The notes: generated by a model from the sequence alone, not told the origin. Numbered from the stretch's first letter, positions 10,783 to 23,721 are shown. The stretch: DNA of 64,000 bases from Coprinus comatus (GCA_034638255.1 JAWPGT010000104.1:1-64000); one strand, 5' to 3'. Numbers and translations are program-made.

Positions 10783-12440
10783 TTATATATTTGGCCACTG
10801 TTCGATCGAGTGAGCAACTTTAAAACAACTTCAAAGGAAATTGATCCACTGTTGCGGGGGAAGAAAAGAAACATACTGTTGATAATATCGAATTTCTTGA
10901 ATGGAGGGCCAGTAAACGTATCTTCTTTCTCCATCATAGTCGTCGCATAGACATCTCGACAAGACCTTTTCCCTCCATAGCGTTCCGTTGAGGTACGAGC
11001 ATAACATTTCTCCATAAAACCTATTTAATTTTTGACCAGATAATCATTTCTAGGATTCAATCTTACATTATAGGAAGAGGGGAAGATGAGGGACGTACAT
11101 GTAATATCCTGGTAAGGTGCTTTATCCTCTCCCTCCTTGAGTAACCTTATCGCACTGTGTTCAAATTTGATTCCATGTTTCATTTTTTCTTGCAGAAGGT
11201 CGCTTTTATTCAATATAAGAATTTTCCCCGCGAATTCAACGAGTTTACTGGTGCAAATATCTTCCCATAAATGCATAGTATCCTCCATGTACATGATTTT
11301 CTTTTCCGGTAAAGATCTGTCAAAGTCAGCAAGTGATGCTACACAGATTATAACATTCACTGTTGTTTAAATGTGATGTATAGTAAGTGCCAGAGTAACT
11401 ATTGAGACGAGGTGAAAACAACAACTCACCGTCCGGATTCAAAAATGGAACCCATGTATGCCTTTCATTCTTACCCCCACCAAGCTCTATAATCCTCCAC
11501 TCCCTACGTTGTGCACGATAGGAGGTTGGTATCCCACCCTCCGATGTCTCTATAACCTTAGACCTCCATTTCGAGATGTCATCTAATTAGGGGGAAAATA
11601 TTTAGATACTATCATCTGAAACATATTTATACTTACCTTCAGTAGGTACAAAACTCATTGAGGTCACTCGACCCAAACCATCAAATAATAATTCCACATC
11701 ATCTTCCAACCGAATCTCCCTTTTCTGTATCATCTCCCTCACATCCACATCTTGCCAAAGTTCAACCAGATCGTTATGCATATCGTGTAAAACCCGTTGA
11801 ACGCTTTGAACAGTCATGAAATATTTAGAATAATTCCTTCTCCGATCTCGAATTTTAGTCTCCTTCTTGCTATCACGAGCCAAATCGTTTATAGTTTCAA
11901 CAATCACTTCTTTCAAACGTGAGCGCCAACTTTGAAGAGGTGACGCTCCTCCTCGTCCCCGCCCCCATCCTCGTCCTTGTCGTCTTTCTTCCTCGGGAAC
12001 ATCTGTTGAATCCAGGCTTAGAGTTTGGAATTGGAGTTGAATTTGTTTTAATTGTGTAGAAAGACGTTGATATTTGGTGCCAGCTATAACATTGGGTGGG
12101 TGTAGCTGAGACTTTTTGTTCACCAACGCCCTATTATCGAGTGCATCAAGTATGATACATATAGACCAGCCAAGGAGACGTTGAATTCCCATTTGACAAA
12201 GAATAATTTCTTCTTGGAATGATTCTTCATCGAAAGCGCGTTGAAGTTGTCGAATGAGGGTTGTTTTACCTATCAGTGATAAGAGGTTAGGATGGAGTGG
12301 ACCGTGGCAACCAACCCCAATTGCGATGATGCAGAATTTCAGGAGATGATGGGCGATGAGCGATGAAGGTTGAAGTCAGACATAAACATACCACTTTTAG
12401 GTTGTCCTAGAACTACAATGTTGTAGGGTTCTGTCGACAT
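10783..12440 (-). CDS. Divergent heterotrimeric G-protein alpha subunit
   Basis: The multi-exon gene starts M-S-T-E-P-Y-N-I-V-V-L. The P-loop G-Q-P-K-S-G-K-T is split by an intron after the glycine. An all-helical insert follows, including L-W-Q-D-V-D-V-R, which matches the usual L-W-x-D-x-G-V. A D-G-L-G-R-V-T...F-V-P-T segment precedes switch I. Switch II reads L-G-G-G-K-N-E-R-H, the base-recognition motif is N-K-S-D, and a final exon reads ...Y-A-T-T-M-M...I-I-N-I-A-H-S-I-E-Q-W-P-N-I. The catalytic glutamine of GGQ is replaced by glycine. The N-terminus is too short for the usual myristoylation and beta-gamma-binding helix. Agaricomycetes have many atypical G-alpha genes with changes at this glutamine, and this fits that group. 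Predicted role is guanine-nucleotide binding with altered or absent GTPase activity. The last intron (10868-10817, giving the I-A-H-S-I-E end) is my best guess. Confidence 0.78.
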
Positions 12441-14956
12441 AATGAAGCTCGTATAAGTCGTGTCAAGCAGGAGACTTCAACAAGTGCTTTATTAATAGAC
12501 CAGTCACCAGTGTCGCCCGAGCGCTGAGTGTGCGGGCATTTCGATTTCCTTTTTCATATAACAAAGATACGGTCAGTCGGTATTTATTACATTCCCATCG
12601 ACATCGTTTTGAGTGTGTATAGTACTTAGTAGCACATGTGGGCCAAGGGTTAAGATGTTCAATATGGGTATTCAAGCGCACAAGTAAGCGTGCCATATCA
12701 TGGGCATGACGTCACGAATCTTAATCAAGTTAATCTTTGCGCGTGGTTATACTAACTTTGAATGTGGACTGATGCAAGAAAATGAAGCGCACCGGATGAC
12801 ATTCTCGATCCTCAACATTAGCCGCCATTGTAATATTAAGTACTTGCTTTTTTGGTGTCCGCCAGCGCTCTTTCAAGTTCTCACCTTCTCAGGAACAAGG
12901 TTGGGGTTGAGTACCACGCGAGCGAGCAATATAAGTAGTACTTAATCCTTGGAGATGTCGTGTCGAAATCCTTGGCATGTTGCTCTGTCCTCAAAAAACA
13001 CAACGCATACTTTGCACTTATGACATGCATAGGCACAACAAACCGATGAAATCATCATACTCCTCGTAATCGTGGCATTAATGAAATTCGCTTATATCTT
13101 GCATTGTAGGTCCACGAGACTCCACGCAAGCTTTCTGCATTATCGCCGACTCACATCATCATAGTGAGAAGAGTTGCCTTGTCTTTTTTTTATATAAATA
13201 TGACGTGGAATGGGTTGCATTGGCAACAATGATGAGTGCCACAGTGCCAATGTCTGAGAACCCTCGTAGTCCGTGATGCGAATATAACAAGTCCTTGTAT
13301 TTTTAGGTGAGAGAGATAACTTGAGAATAAGAACAAGGTGTCCAGTAGGGTCCAGCTTCCAGTTTAATGATTTTTCCGTCGACAAAATTTCCGAAATACA
13401 TACAAAACATGATTATCCGGGGTTGTGACTTGATGAAAAGAATGATTGGGACCTGAAACCCCCGATAACTATCACGTATAGCAACCGAATTTCATATACC
13501 CAAGTATGTTAATGATGGTTCAGGTGTGATTCGACCCCGGTCGGTGTGATAGAACAAACAATACCTTCCAGAGTTGGCAAGTAACTATAACAGAGTAAGC
13601 GTATACCTATTTCTTCAATGCCTTACATAGGAACGGCCGAACAAAGCAAGGTATCATCTAGTAGTCACGATCATATTTCAATCGTATACTTATTGGGGGT
13701 TTTCATCCGATAATCGATGACCCTAGTTTCCCCGTAGCCATGTGGAAATAACCGTTGCTTTGTGTGGTCGAGGGAGGTGTTGTATATTTTGTTTGATGCA
13801 CTTGGCGAACATTTAGACTTTTTTAAATACCATAGCACGAATATAGGTTATTTGTCCACAATATATCGTTGAATTTTGATACGGGAGAAGATATAGCTTG
13901 TGAGACTAGTTGTACGGGTCGAAATGAAACAAAGGGAGGGTATGTGAATGACGATCTAAGAAATGAAAAAAGAGAAAGAATTAAATCTCCGAAAAATAAA
14001 TGGAACATGTTACGTAATAACATACCTCCTGCACTCAGCCGTCCACGGTCTCGCCGAAAATCCTCAAGATGGAGTTGTTAACCGTGTGCCCTCGGAATAC
14101 GGCATCATCAAATCTCTGGATCTGTAATACAAACCGTATCACACTACCATTAGGGAACAACGGTAGGTCCTATCAGGTCACAGAAAATGAATAGGAGAGT
14201 TAGGACGCGTCTGTCGTTTGGAAAAGTGGATGGGCCACTGGTACTACTAGGCGGGACAAGGATCACAGGAATTGAGTCGCATCAAGGATCTACGCATCAA
14301 GGCGGGTTTCCCAGCAGCCAAATGGCCTGGCGTCTAATGGATTGGTTCGGACCCATGTTTTGGAATTGCCGTTTCTGAACAAAACTACGCCCACAACTAT
14401 TGAACTTGCCTTGTATGGTTATATTTCCTTTTTCGACTGGACCCTTAGATCAAGCGCCCTGGCGGCTAGGGTCCCGACAAAAGTCGGGATCAGAAACATG
14501 GGTCCGCCCCAATCGAGGGCGCGAGAAATACACCAAACAAAGCTGAAAAGGCTATTTTTCTGTGTGGTATCGTAGGTCCACAGACACGAGGACTTCATGA
14601 ATATAAGCCGGCGATCTGTGGCTTTAGAAAATTCAACAGCTACTGGAAATCCCCTCAGAAGCTGTTCTGATATCTGCCTTCTATCCTCCCTCTTGCCCTG
14701 CTCGCTGTACTTTTACCTTTGATCACTGTATCCAAAGGCTCTTGTCGCTGTTGCTTCTTTTCCCACACCCAGACCGTGTTGGATAAATCCGGTACGTTGT
14801 CAAACGCGCACACCTTGTGATTGCGCTTGTCTTATCCTTTGCTTTGTCGGTGTCCCTCGACCCTGTTACGCATGGCGTGACACGACGATGCACACATTAA
14901 CCAAGATTTGGTTTTGTGGGTCCAATATAACTAATATATCTCGGTCTTTCCCGCAG
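12441..14956. other. Long region without a supported gene
   Basis: About 2.5 kb. Short open frames occur (for example 13140-13385 on minus), but none shows a recognisable domain, splice partners or a convincing start. A small inverted-repeat element sits at 14340-14514. A CCCGAC/GTCGGG hairpin lies at about 14472-14488. The rest shows nothing I can interpret. Confidence 0.5.
14340..14514. repeat. MITE-like inverted repeat, about 175 bp
   Basis: The left arm at 14340-14360 (GATTGGTTCGGACCCATGTT) and the reverse complement of the right arm at 14494-14514 share GATTGGNNCGGACCCATGTTT, with only two mismatches over 21 positions. The interval has no gene. No target duplication could be recognised by eye, so this may be a small non-autonomous DNA element or a structured remnant. 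Confidence 0.45.
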
Positions 14957-17104
14957 ATGCCATCCCCTCATAATTTCCCTTCCTCCGCCCCCGACCCCAG
15001 TCCTCGGTCCGACTTACACATCGGATACATGGGTGACACTCATAAATTCAACAACGAGCAACACACGCGAGTCAACGAGGAACTGGATTCCGAACAAAAT
15101 CTGCCTAGGTCGTCTGCAGGGACTGGGTATCAACGTTGGGACGCGTCGATAGATCATGCTCCCATTGTTCGTCCCACTCATTCCCGGTCAACCCCTTCAA
15201 CCCCACCTTCAGAGAGACCATTGCAATACACAGTAGCTCCGGAGAGGCCTACGGAATGGTTCCCTCACGTACGTCGCATTTTCATAAACCTTTTCTTTCA
15301 CTAATATTATCTACATGATAGCCTCCAGGAAATTTTGAAGGACATCGGCGACAAGATGGGACAATCGAATGGGTCCCAGCCAGTAGAGCTCTCATGGTAC
15401 GTCAGGTTCTTGTAATTCAGTACTTGTCTGACAATCTATATTTAGGGTCCCCGTAGAGGTGGCGGAGACTCGCACCCTCGACATTTAAGGCCTCGATATT
15501 CTAGACCTCAACACAATGTGTATCCTAGGTATAACATGAACCTCCCATACATGCCCACTACCCACCAATACCCGTGCAACGAAGCACCAGATCGCTCCGA
15601 ATCCTACCCGTCGCATCATCATGATTCTGATCATTCTGCACCTTTGACTTATCCATCCCCATCCTATGCCCGTCTAGCCTCTCCAAATCAACAACATAGG
15701 CCAGTGTACTCTCCACAACCCGTGCATTCAAGTCACTCCGCGACTCCTGTTGTGTCTGTTTCTCCCTCACCACCAGAACCGGCCAGCGCATGCACAACTG
15801 CTCCATCTTCCCATTCAGATGAATTAGTTTTGAACCACGAGGAACAGTCATCATCATCCCAACCTACAACACCCCTCCAGTCATCCAATGATATTGTCGA
15901 ACCCAACGATCCCCATCCTTTTACTCCTAATGCTGGTGCACAATCACGAATTTATCCATGGCATGAGATCGACAGTTTCTTACGAGAGAACTGCGGTATT
16001 GGACCTGGTAGGCGTGTGGATTTGTGGTCTGTACCTGACCCGGTAGATCCGACAAATCCGGATAATGACAATGTTAAACCTACTTTACCTCTACATCGTC
16101 TAGCCGCATTGGCTATTCACGGGAGTGGTCGTGGGATGTTGACGTTGGAAGAAATTCGCAAGGCGTTGACAGATAGGTTCGCATACTACAGACGACAAGA
16201 CGAATTGTATGATAAAGAGGCAGAAAAGAGAGCGAAGGCGAAAAAGGCGATGAAGGAAGCAAAGGGAAGAGGAGAGAATATCTGTAAGGTTGATGTTAGG
16301 CCTGTTACAAGAAGTTGGCATGTGAGTTGCTTTTATGTCACAAGTGTTTTTATTTTTATTTTTATTGCTTTGTGTGTTGATGATGGGAATTGACATTGAG
16401 TTTTTTTTTAGGACTCGCTTCGACATACGTTGTCACTTCAAGGGATTTTCACGCAGGAGGATCGACCTCTTACTGAGCAAGGAAAAGGCCAATATTGGAC
16501 TTTGACCACTCATGGGTTGATAGAACGTTACAAGAGGGAGAGAAAAAGAAAAAAAAAGAATGTGGCGCCATTTGTTTCCCTACATCAGCCACCTATCGCA
16601 AGTGGAAGTGGGAGTACAAATACTGAAGAACATATGGCTGTTGAAACAAATGAGGAGATGAATGGATTGCCTAACCAACAAGAGGGTACCCCTACTGATA
16701 ATGCATCAGATAGGTCAGATTGGAGGAGTGACCATACATCTAGTCATGGCAGGGCGATTCGATCAAAGAAGGGAAAATCAAGGATGAAATCACCTTATCA
16801 TATTCCTGATCAACATTCATCGCGTTTCTACACTGAATTGGAATCCATGGGTAATCGCTTGCCCGCGTGGTCTATGACATCGGTCCGAGATAATCAGCCG
16901 AGGTTTGGTCAAACATCGTTTCCGAATGTTGGAACGAATTTCCGATGGACAGGGTTTCCTTCTGGTAATGGGCAGGCGGTGGCTAGCACTAGCAATGCCT
17001 CTGCCTCTGCTTCTGCTTCCGGCTCTGGTTCGCGAGAAGCTGAAGATGGACCGACTTCTTCACCAAGTGAAAATCGAAGTCCCGAAGACCAAAACTCTGT
17101 TTAA
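14957..17104 (+). CDS. Forkhead (winged-helix) transcription factor
   Basis: Four exons, 14957-15268, 15322-15396, 15446-16321 and 16412-17104, join in phase to 651 residues. The forkhead domain spans exons 3 and 4. L-H-R-L-A-A-L-A-I-H-G-S is helix 1, L-T-L-E-E-I-R-K-A-L-T-D-R-F-A-Y-Y-R is helix 2 and wing start, then W-H-D-S-L-R-H-T-L-S-L is recognition helix 3, followed by G-K-G-Q-Y-W-T-L. A basic loop rich in K, E and A (about 25 residues) is inserted before helix 3. Pro/Ser/His-rich disordered arms flank the domain. A cluster R-K-R-K-K-K-N after it is a likely nuclear signal. The start was chosen at the ATG directly after a CCCGCAG acceptor-like sequence; an in-frame ATG at 14888 is possible but less likely. 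Nuclear DNA-binding regulator; targets unknown. Confidence 0.85.
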
Positions 17105-18187
17105 TGAGTCTTTTGGTTTTGGCTTTGTATTGAATTAATTTGTGAGCTCTGTTTCTCTCTCCATTTCTTCGACTCCTAACTCATTTTGCTATCACGGAGT
17201 GCTTAACATATGATATCACCATCATAAAGGAATTCTCATCTTATTGGTTTTAAACAGCAACAATCTGGATATGGAACCCATCTCTCTCTCTCTTCAATCA
17301 ATTTATAAATGGACTTCTACTTCTACTCTTATTGTCATCTTATTTGAATGTTTTGTCTCTGTGTTTTCTAAGCTTTTTAATCATTCCTTTGTTTTTGTGG
17401 GTTTTTGTAAGTCGTATCATGTAATCAACCAACTGCTCCTGCTTTTATTATTTTTCTTTCTTTCTTTCTTTCTCAAATCTAGGATCTCTCTCGCTTCCTG
17501 CTTCTCAACTTGATGCATTTTTTATTTATCATATCTTCAATTTTCTGCATTACGCATATCATATTTGCTGTGCCCACTCCCCCTCCCTTTCATTTTCTTT
17601 TTTAAAAAAAGAAGTCAAACCGCTCCTTTCTCTCTTTCCTTCATATCATTCCCCTCTTTCCATCTCTCTCTCATATAATAATATCACGATCTCTTAATCC
17701 TAGCATTATCATTATCTTAAATGCAATGGTTATTCTCCGGTACCGTCCCGCTTCCTTATTGCTTTATTTTTTAGTACGTTTTCAGCTTTTCTTTTCTTTT
17801 TGTTTTTTTTTAAGTAGTAAGTAGCTTTCAATGCTCTCCCGGACTCTAGTAGTACTACGCTGTGTGCAAAAGATCGATCGTTGTCGTAGCTTTTTTTTTT
17901 GTAGATAGCTTTTTATAATGCATTATTACAGATAGCAGTATACCCTATACATACCCCCGTAGAATTACTTTAATTCCGTTTTTGAAGTGGAGGTGCAGTA
18001 TTATTGGTTCTTTTTGGGCTTGAAGCCTTGAACCGAAGCCGTCACACAAATGTGTTGTATGTAATGTTTTTTTTGGAACGTGATTTTTTTTTTAACGATA
18101 GCATCTTAGATCTTAGCGCTAATCACTAGGGGCTTGTCTCTCCATAACTTTGTCAACATCCAGTATGAAGAAGCAGTCTGAAAGACC
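17105..18187. other. Intergenic, 3' region of the forkhead gene
   Basis: T-rich sequence with long T/C tracts and several AATAA-like signals. No coding region. It is likely 3' UTR followed by spacer. Confidence 0.5.
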
Positions 18188-19440
18188 ATGATCTATATGG
18201 AACACAATTATCAACGACATCTTTCAACTCTTGCTCATGGTCTTCCAATGCTCGAAAACCCTGCAACGATTGTAGGAAGGCGGAACTTTCGGCAACGTGG
18301 ATTCTGTATCGGTGATCTTCTATGTTCATCTTGAAATTGGGGGAGTGGGGATCGTCAACATTTGTTGAATATTTTTGAGGATAGAAGTCATCCGATTCAG
18401 TATCCTGCATTCGTCACAGAATACGAACCGTTGCCAAAACCTGATATGATCTCTCAACTTGATCATGATCAAAAAGGTTTTTTTCCACCTGAAACTTGGT
18501 TGTTGTCGCAGTGCAATGGATGGAACCATCATCGTCTAATGTGTAAGAAGTAGATTTTCCATGAATGGATTTATTACTGATAAATTATAAATGCTACGCA
18601 GTTTACATGAATTTAGATGTGAGCAGCCAGGAGGTGCTTTGCCTCATCTCTGAGATGGTGCTGATCGTTCGGATCTCGTGGACCCTACTTCCTCAAAGAA
18701 TATATCCAGAAAAATGCTAAACGATGGAGTATCACAATAAGAGAAATATTTCAACAAGACGCATATAATGGATGTTTGTTTCTTAAAACTGGTATCGATA
18801 CCACCGAACAATTCCTTGGATCGACAATCATCAACCACATGTTCCTGATTCACCTCCTATGGGTACCGACAAGCTTCGTGTTAAAATACTGAAAGACGAG
18901 AGAGAGGATAATTCAGATCTGGAAGGTCGCTTTGCTTTTGGTTGTAGTATGAAAGATCCTTTGGTGAAAAGGAAACCAATTCTTTTACGAGGTTATTCGA
19001 TAGCCATTAACTCGGAACATGAAACGCCAACGTATTTTAGGAATCTTCCTCTAAATATAACCTACATCTATCGTTTATCCAAGGTCTTTTCCACCGTGAC
19101 ACTACGTCTGGATAGACATCAGGTTTGGTTACCTTCACTCAATATGTACTACATACAACCCATCAATCCATTCCAAGGTATGTTACCATTTTTCTGTCAA
19201 ACTATTTCTACTCTGAATTGCGCAACTCTATAATATTGAAAGGTTCCCTATCATCTTTCACGGTTCTTGTTAATGAGGTTATACCACATGTGGGTTGTAT
19301 ACAATTCTCCTTTTTTAAATGTGAAGTATTCTCAATGTTTTTTATGTAGATACCCAAAGGAGGGATTGCGTTAGTGCACGACTCGGATTGGACGAATATT
19401 GTAAAGGAGATGGAACCCGCTAAGGTATGATAGTGAAATC
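18188..19440 (+). pseudogene. Decayed member of an unnamed basidiomycete protein family
   Basis: Peptide blocks in order, but in shifting frames, resemble an Agaricomycete family of unknown function that I know only from recurring motifs. They are R-G-F-C-I-G-D-L, then L-L-N-I-F-E-D-R-S-H-P, P-L-P-K-P-D, F-R-C-E-Q-P-G-G-A-L-P, Y-F-L-K-E-Y-I-Q-K-N-A-K-R-W, N-G-C-L-F-L-K-T-G, P-I-L-L-R-G-Y-S-I-A and finally A-L-V-H-D-S-D-W. In-frame stops break the series, for example after G-D-L-L-C-S-S and after A-L-P-H-L, and frame changes occur near 18680 and 18860. Some gaps could be introns (18542-18600 has plausible ends), but not all. Read as a pseudogene; the family assignment is from memory and unverified. 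Confidence 0.42.
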
Positions 19441-20979
19441 GCTTTGCCTGAAACTTGTAACAATAACTTTAATATTGCAATCAGGCTCACAAGTTAACAT
19501 GTGGTCATTGGAACATCTTCGCTGATAAAATTCTACAACATTATAAAGTTATGTCGAGAAATGGTAAGGGGTCTTGTTTGTGTGTAGAATTTGAACATGG
19601 GCAGTTAACTTTCTGCGACATTTTTAGGACTTGTATCACTGAAACGGAGTAGCATATCTGACGCTTCTGTAACTTATGTATATCATACTATCTCTTTGGT
19701 TTCTTTATTGCTGGATTGTCTTGGTACATATATACAAGTATTTTAATCTAGTATAATCTACCTTTCATGTCTAAAAGTTGGTCATAATGTTCAAGAAGTC
19801 GGATTCTAAACCTTGAGTAAATACACATCTCAACTGTTAAAACGTTAAGTTCCGGTAGTTATTAGAAACACCCTCGTTGCATTATCAACGGGCTTGTGGC
19901 ATGAAGTTTTAACATGCTTAACACAACTCTAAAAGGTGTAACAGTGTTCTGAGATCATCGAGTGATATTGGCGATTACAATATTCTATAGTCAGGGATAT
20001 CCTTTCCTTAGAACCACGGATTTAATGTCTCATGTTGTGATATTTAATGTCATCTCCCAAAAACGGAACGCATCACACAATCTACTAGCCACAATGACCT
20101 CAACTTGAACGTGCAACGGTTTTGCCACATGCAAATTTGGGATGGATCGCAGAACAAGGTGGCCGTTAGGAGGCTGTATCATGTACTACATGAGGACCAT
20201 TGACTTCTTCTGAATCTCACATGAACCTTTTCTTTTACTCGATCCCATAGTCGAGGATGAAGAACAATTACGCGGATTAGAATACAATCGGATGGACCTA
20301 GTACGATTAATGTTATATCAAGTTTCAAACAAGTGAAGGCATAACTTCTTTTGACCATACATTTTAATGACATTCATTAGAGTCTCGAAACAACATGTGG
20401 GGATAACGATCATGCCAGAACGTCACCAGTCCAAAATGCATTTATCGCATGTACAAATGTTGCTTTTGAACGATAAGTAAGACGGGGTCACTCTCAAGGC
20501 TGTGTCATATACTACATGAGGTCCACAACACCTACTTCACAAGCATTGAATACCAAGATCCTTGTATTCTTATAGGATTGACAGACAAAGGTAAAGAACG
20601 CGTTTTTCAACTATACAACAATGGCCATCAGGGCATTGTTCAATCAAGCATGTCGAGAGAGTTTAGATTCTAGAATACGATCAACCCAAATTATGTGCGT
20701 CGAATATGGACCAATCCGGGCTATTAATTATACTATCGAACTTGAACTGCAGACATTATCATAATACTCATGGTTGTCCGAGTCTGGTAGTTTGTTGTTT
20801 ATTCAAATATTTTATTGGTACCGTAACGTACAGGTTGTTGTTGTGGACCGGGTGTACAGGGGTGAAGCACTGAAGACTGTCGAAAGACTTGCGGGGGGCG
20901 ATATTTATGTACGACATGAAACTTTGCACTGAAATTCTTGCTTAATTGGTTAAATTAATCCTATTGTCCCTAACATCGA
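19441..20979. other. Gene-poor interval
   Basis: About 1.5 kb with no convincing ORF. Two segments near 20120-20200 and 20450-20530 share short blocks (GGCTGTRTCAT.TACTACATGAGG) and may be degenerate copies of the same repeat. Nothing else interpretable. Confidence 0.45.
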
Positions 20980-21400
20980 AATTGGAAATTGGTCGGCTCT
21001 ATCATCTTCAACCAGTATAGTCAGCCGTTCCACGATATTTACTTAACGTCAATGAATCATTGGCTTTGTACTTCATTTCGGGATGTTTAAAATGCGGAAG
21101 AAATGGCTATGCGGATGAATCGACTTTCTACTTTAAGTATGCTTGTTTCATTGATGGTACCAATTACCATTGACGGTTGATAGTAGTGATGTTAGGATGG
21201 GTAACCAAGAAATCCGCCCCAAGTGAGTGTGGACCAAGACAGGATACCATTCCAAGCTGATAACTTTAATGGTGTTGGGTGTTGACTGCAGTCACCTGGT
21301 GGGACGTGAGCAAACTCCAAGACTCCATGCCACCATCAACTTCGGCCTCATTTTAAATATGTACTGGCTTTAGGCTTCTTTCCTTCACCTAACACCATCC
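20980..21400 (-). pseudogene. Remnant of the LRR/F-box-like family also seen at 47.3 and 58.8 kb
   Basis: Plus-strand blocks at 21180-21330 match 47660-47800 almost base for base in places (GATGGTAGTGATGTTGGGATGGG-type block, CCAAGCTGATAAC, TTGACTGCAGTCACCTGGTGGGACG). The block at about 21005-21115 matches 59385-59450 (CAGCNGTTCCACGATTTTTAC). The corresponding genes are on the minus strand. No open frame of useful length remains. Confidence 0.5.
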
Positions 21401-21781
21401 ATCCGCATATCATACATGCTTCAAACTTCAAACTTTAGTGTGTTAACTTTAATACTTCAATTTGTATTGATAACGATAAGAACACTTCACAACACAATCG
21501 CTTTTCTCAAAACTTTCAAAACATTCTTTTTTGTTTTCATATATAGACTATCTAAATTTCAATAATAAATACAACCCACATTCCAAATATAAGAGGCTAC
21601 AAATCCTGATATATATACACAACTAGTAGGGTTGAAATTGGCAAAACATCCGACCGCAGCACCATTTTCCATCAAAGTAGATAATCTCTCTACAATCAAA
21701 ATCAAAAAAAGAATCACAATTTACTCCTTTCCAAACCCAACTCATCACCTACAACCTCCCTCCCAATCATCTCCCTCCCAA

Positions 21782-23368
21782 TCATCTCCTTCCAATCCTC
21801 TCCTTTTCCTGTTGCTCAATAACATCCAAACCCCACCTAACGACACCTTCAACCAACAAATCAACCTCTTCAAAACTATTTCCAGAATGTAAACAAACTC
21901 TAACTCTATCTTTTCCTTTAGGTACCGTAGGCCAAGTTATTGGTCTTGCGTTTATTGATTTGGTTGTTAATAGGTATGTGGATAAGGGACGTGGATGTGG
22001 TGTTAGGATTGGAATTATTGGTGAGGGATCAGGTTTTGAGGAATAGGAATAGGACGAGGAGGACGAGGAGGATGGGGAAGAGGAGGAGGAAGGGGGGAAA
22101 GAAGAGGGATGTAATGAAATTAAAGAACTTGGTATATCGTTTTCTTTTAATGCTTTTGATAGTTTTGTGGTTAGGTAGAGTGAAAGTTCTAATAAACGTT
22201 TGGATAGCTGGAAAAGTTTTTTTTTTGTTTAGTTAAAAGGTAAATATAAAGGGAACGTAGAATAGACACGTACATGTTTAGCAGTACCATCAATCAACAT
22301 ATCAAAAGAAGCATCTGCAGCTATGATATTTGCGTAAGTTAGAGAAGTCGTATATATCAATGAACGAGCATAATTGAGCATATAATCTTTGATTATATTG
22401 TTCGTCAATACAACGGCTATAGTCGAAAAAGAAAGAAAAAGAAATCAACGTCTTCGCCTTGTCGAAAGAGGAAGAGGGAACGCACCACCACTAGCAGCCA
22501 AAGCTTTTCCAAAAGTATGTAACCTAGCCAAAACTTTATCTTCCAATCCTAACATTGCAACTCTTCCTCTTCCTTCATTCCCATAAATCCCCGTAGAATG
22601 AGCTTCATCGACAACTAGATACGCATGAATATTCACACCCTCATTTCCATTGCCGTCCTTTCCAAAAACCTCTTCAATAATCTCAACCATTTCTTTCAAT
22701 GGTGCAAAGGTTCCATCCATACTATACAAACTTTCCACAGCTACAAATACACTCCCTCCTCTTCTTCCTCCTCGTCCTTTTCCTCCCCTTCCTTCATTTG
22801 ATTTCAACATCGACCTCGATTCCTCACAACGTACCAAAACCTTATTCCTAGCAATCACCAAAGCACTTCTAAACTCCTTCAAACAATTATGTCCAAACTG
22901 AACCCAACCCTCTTTCCCAACTCTCGAACCTCTAATTCCATCATGTACACTAGCATGAATAAATTCATCAAAAACAATAACATCACCTTCCTGCATTACA
23001 CAACTAAAAAAACCAACATTCGCATCAAATCCTGAATTAAATAATAAAGCAGCTTCAACATTGAAAAATTGTTTTAATCGTTGTTCGAAATCGGAATGAG
23101 CTTGACCGTTGATTAATAATCTTGATCCACCTGAACCTAAGATTAATGGAGCGCAAGATAGTTTTTGAAGAAAGTGAGAACGGAGATGAGGTGAGGATGA
23201 TAAGGATAAGTAATCGTTTGATGTGAAATCCGTTAATGCGTATGGTGAAGAGGAGGAAGAGGAAGTTGATGGATCGGGAAGACGGCGTCGGATCCAACGG
23301 TTATCGCGGGAATCAAGTGCCGATGATAGTTTTTGATACAACACAGAATTTGGTTTGAGTAAAGACAT
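21782..23368 (-). CDS. 8-amino-7-oxononanoate (KAPA) synthase-like PLP-dependent acyltransferase
   Basis: Three exons, 23368-22486, 22416-22274 and 22207-21782, join in phase to 483 residues. The fold-type I alpha-oxoamine synthase signature is clear. F-T-S-N-D-Y-L-S-L opens the domain and G-S-G-G-S-R-L-L-I-N-G is the substrate/PLP glycine loop. L-F-N-S-G-F-D-A-N is followed by D-E-F-I-H-A-S-V-H-D-G, with the histidine that stacks on PLP. V-D-E-A-H-S-T-G holds the PLP aspartate, and H-T-F-G-K-A-L carries the Schiff-base lysine. The C-terminus has R-P-I-T-W-P-T-V-P-K-G-K-D-R-V-R-V. The predicted reaction condenses pimeloyl thioester with alanine to give KAPA in biotin synthesis; a related amino-acid/acyl-CoA condensation is possible. 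A Ser run in exon 3 is encoded by TCC/TCG repeats. No other biotin gene is in the window. Confidence 0.85.
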
Positions 23369-23721
23369 GTTTATGAGAGAGAGAGAGAGAAGGAAGAGAG
23401 GTGTTTGGGGGTGTTTGAAAGGAATTGGAGATTTTAAAATAAAAAGCGAGGTAGAAATTGATGGGGTAGGGTTGACCGGAACCGGAGACGGGTAGCCGGA
23501 AAGAGTTTCATTCTTGAAATATCAATATGTCTCTGATGGCTATATCACAGAACCAACAAATCACTATGACAAGATTAAAATCTCTGCGCCATACTCCACC
23601 GAAGCCTACTACACACCATCGGGCTCACGACGTACCCGCGGACTCGAGTCTTCAGTGACAGGGTCTGAACAGAAAAACCGAGTCCGAGAAGCCTGAGTCA
23701 GGAGTAGCCAAGACTTTGAAA

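Noticed and set aside
13140..13385. Small minus-strand gene of 81 codons
   Set aside because: It starts at a TTG, has no splice partners and no recognisable motif; more likely chance.
21782..23368. A biotin synthesis gene cluster around the KAPA-synthase-like gene
   Set aside because: The neighbours are POP5 and a decayed LRR-like copy; no transaminase, dethiobiotin synthetase or biotin synthase was found in the window.
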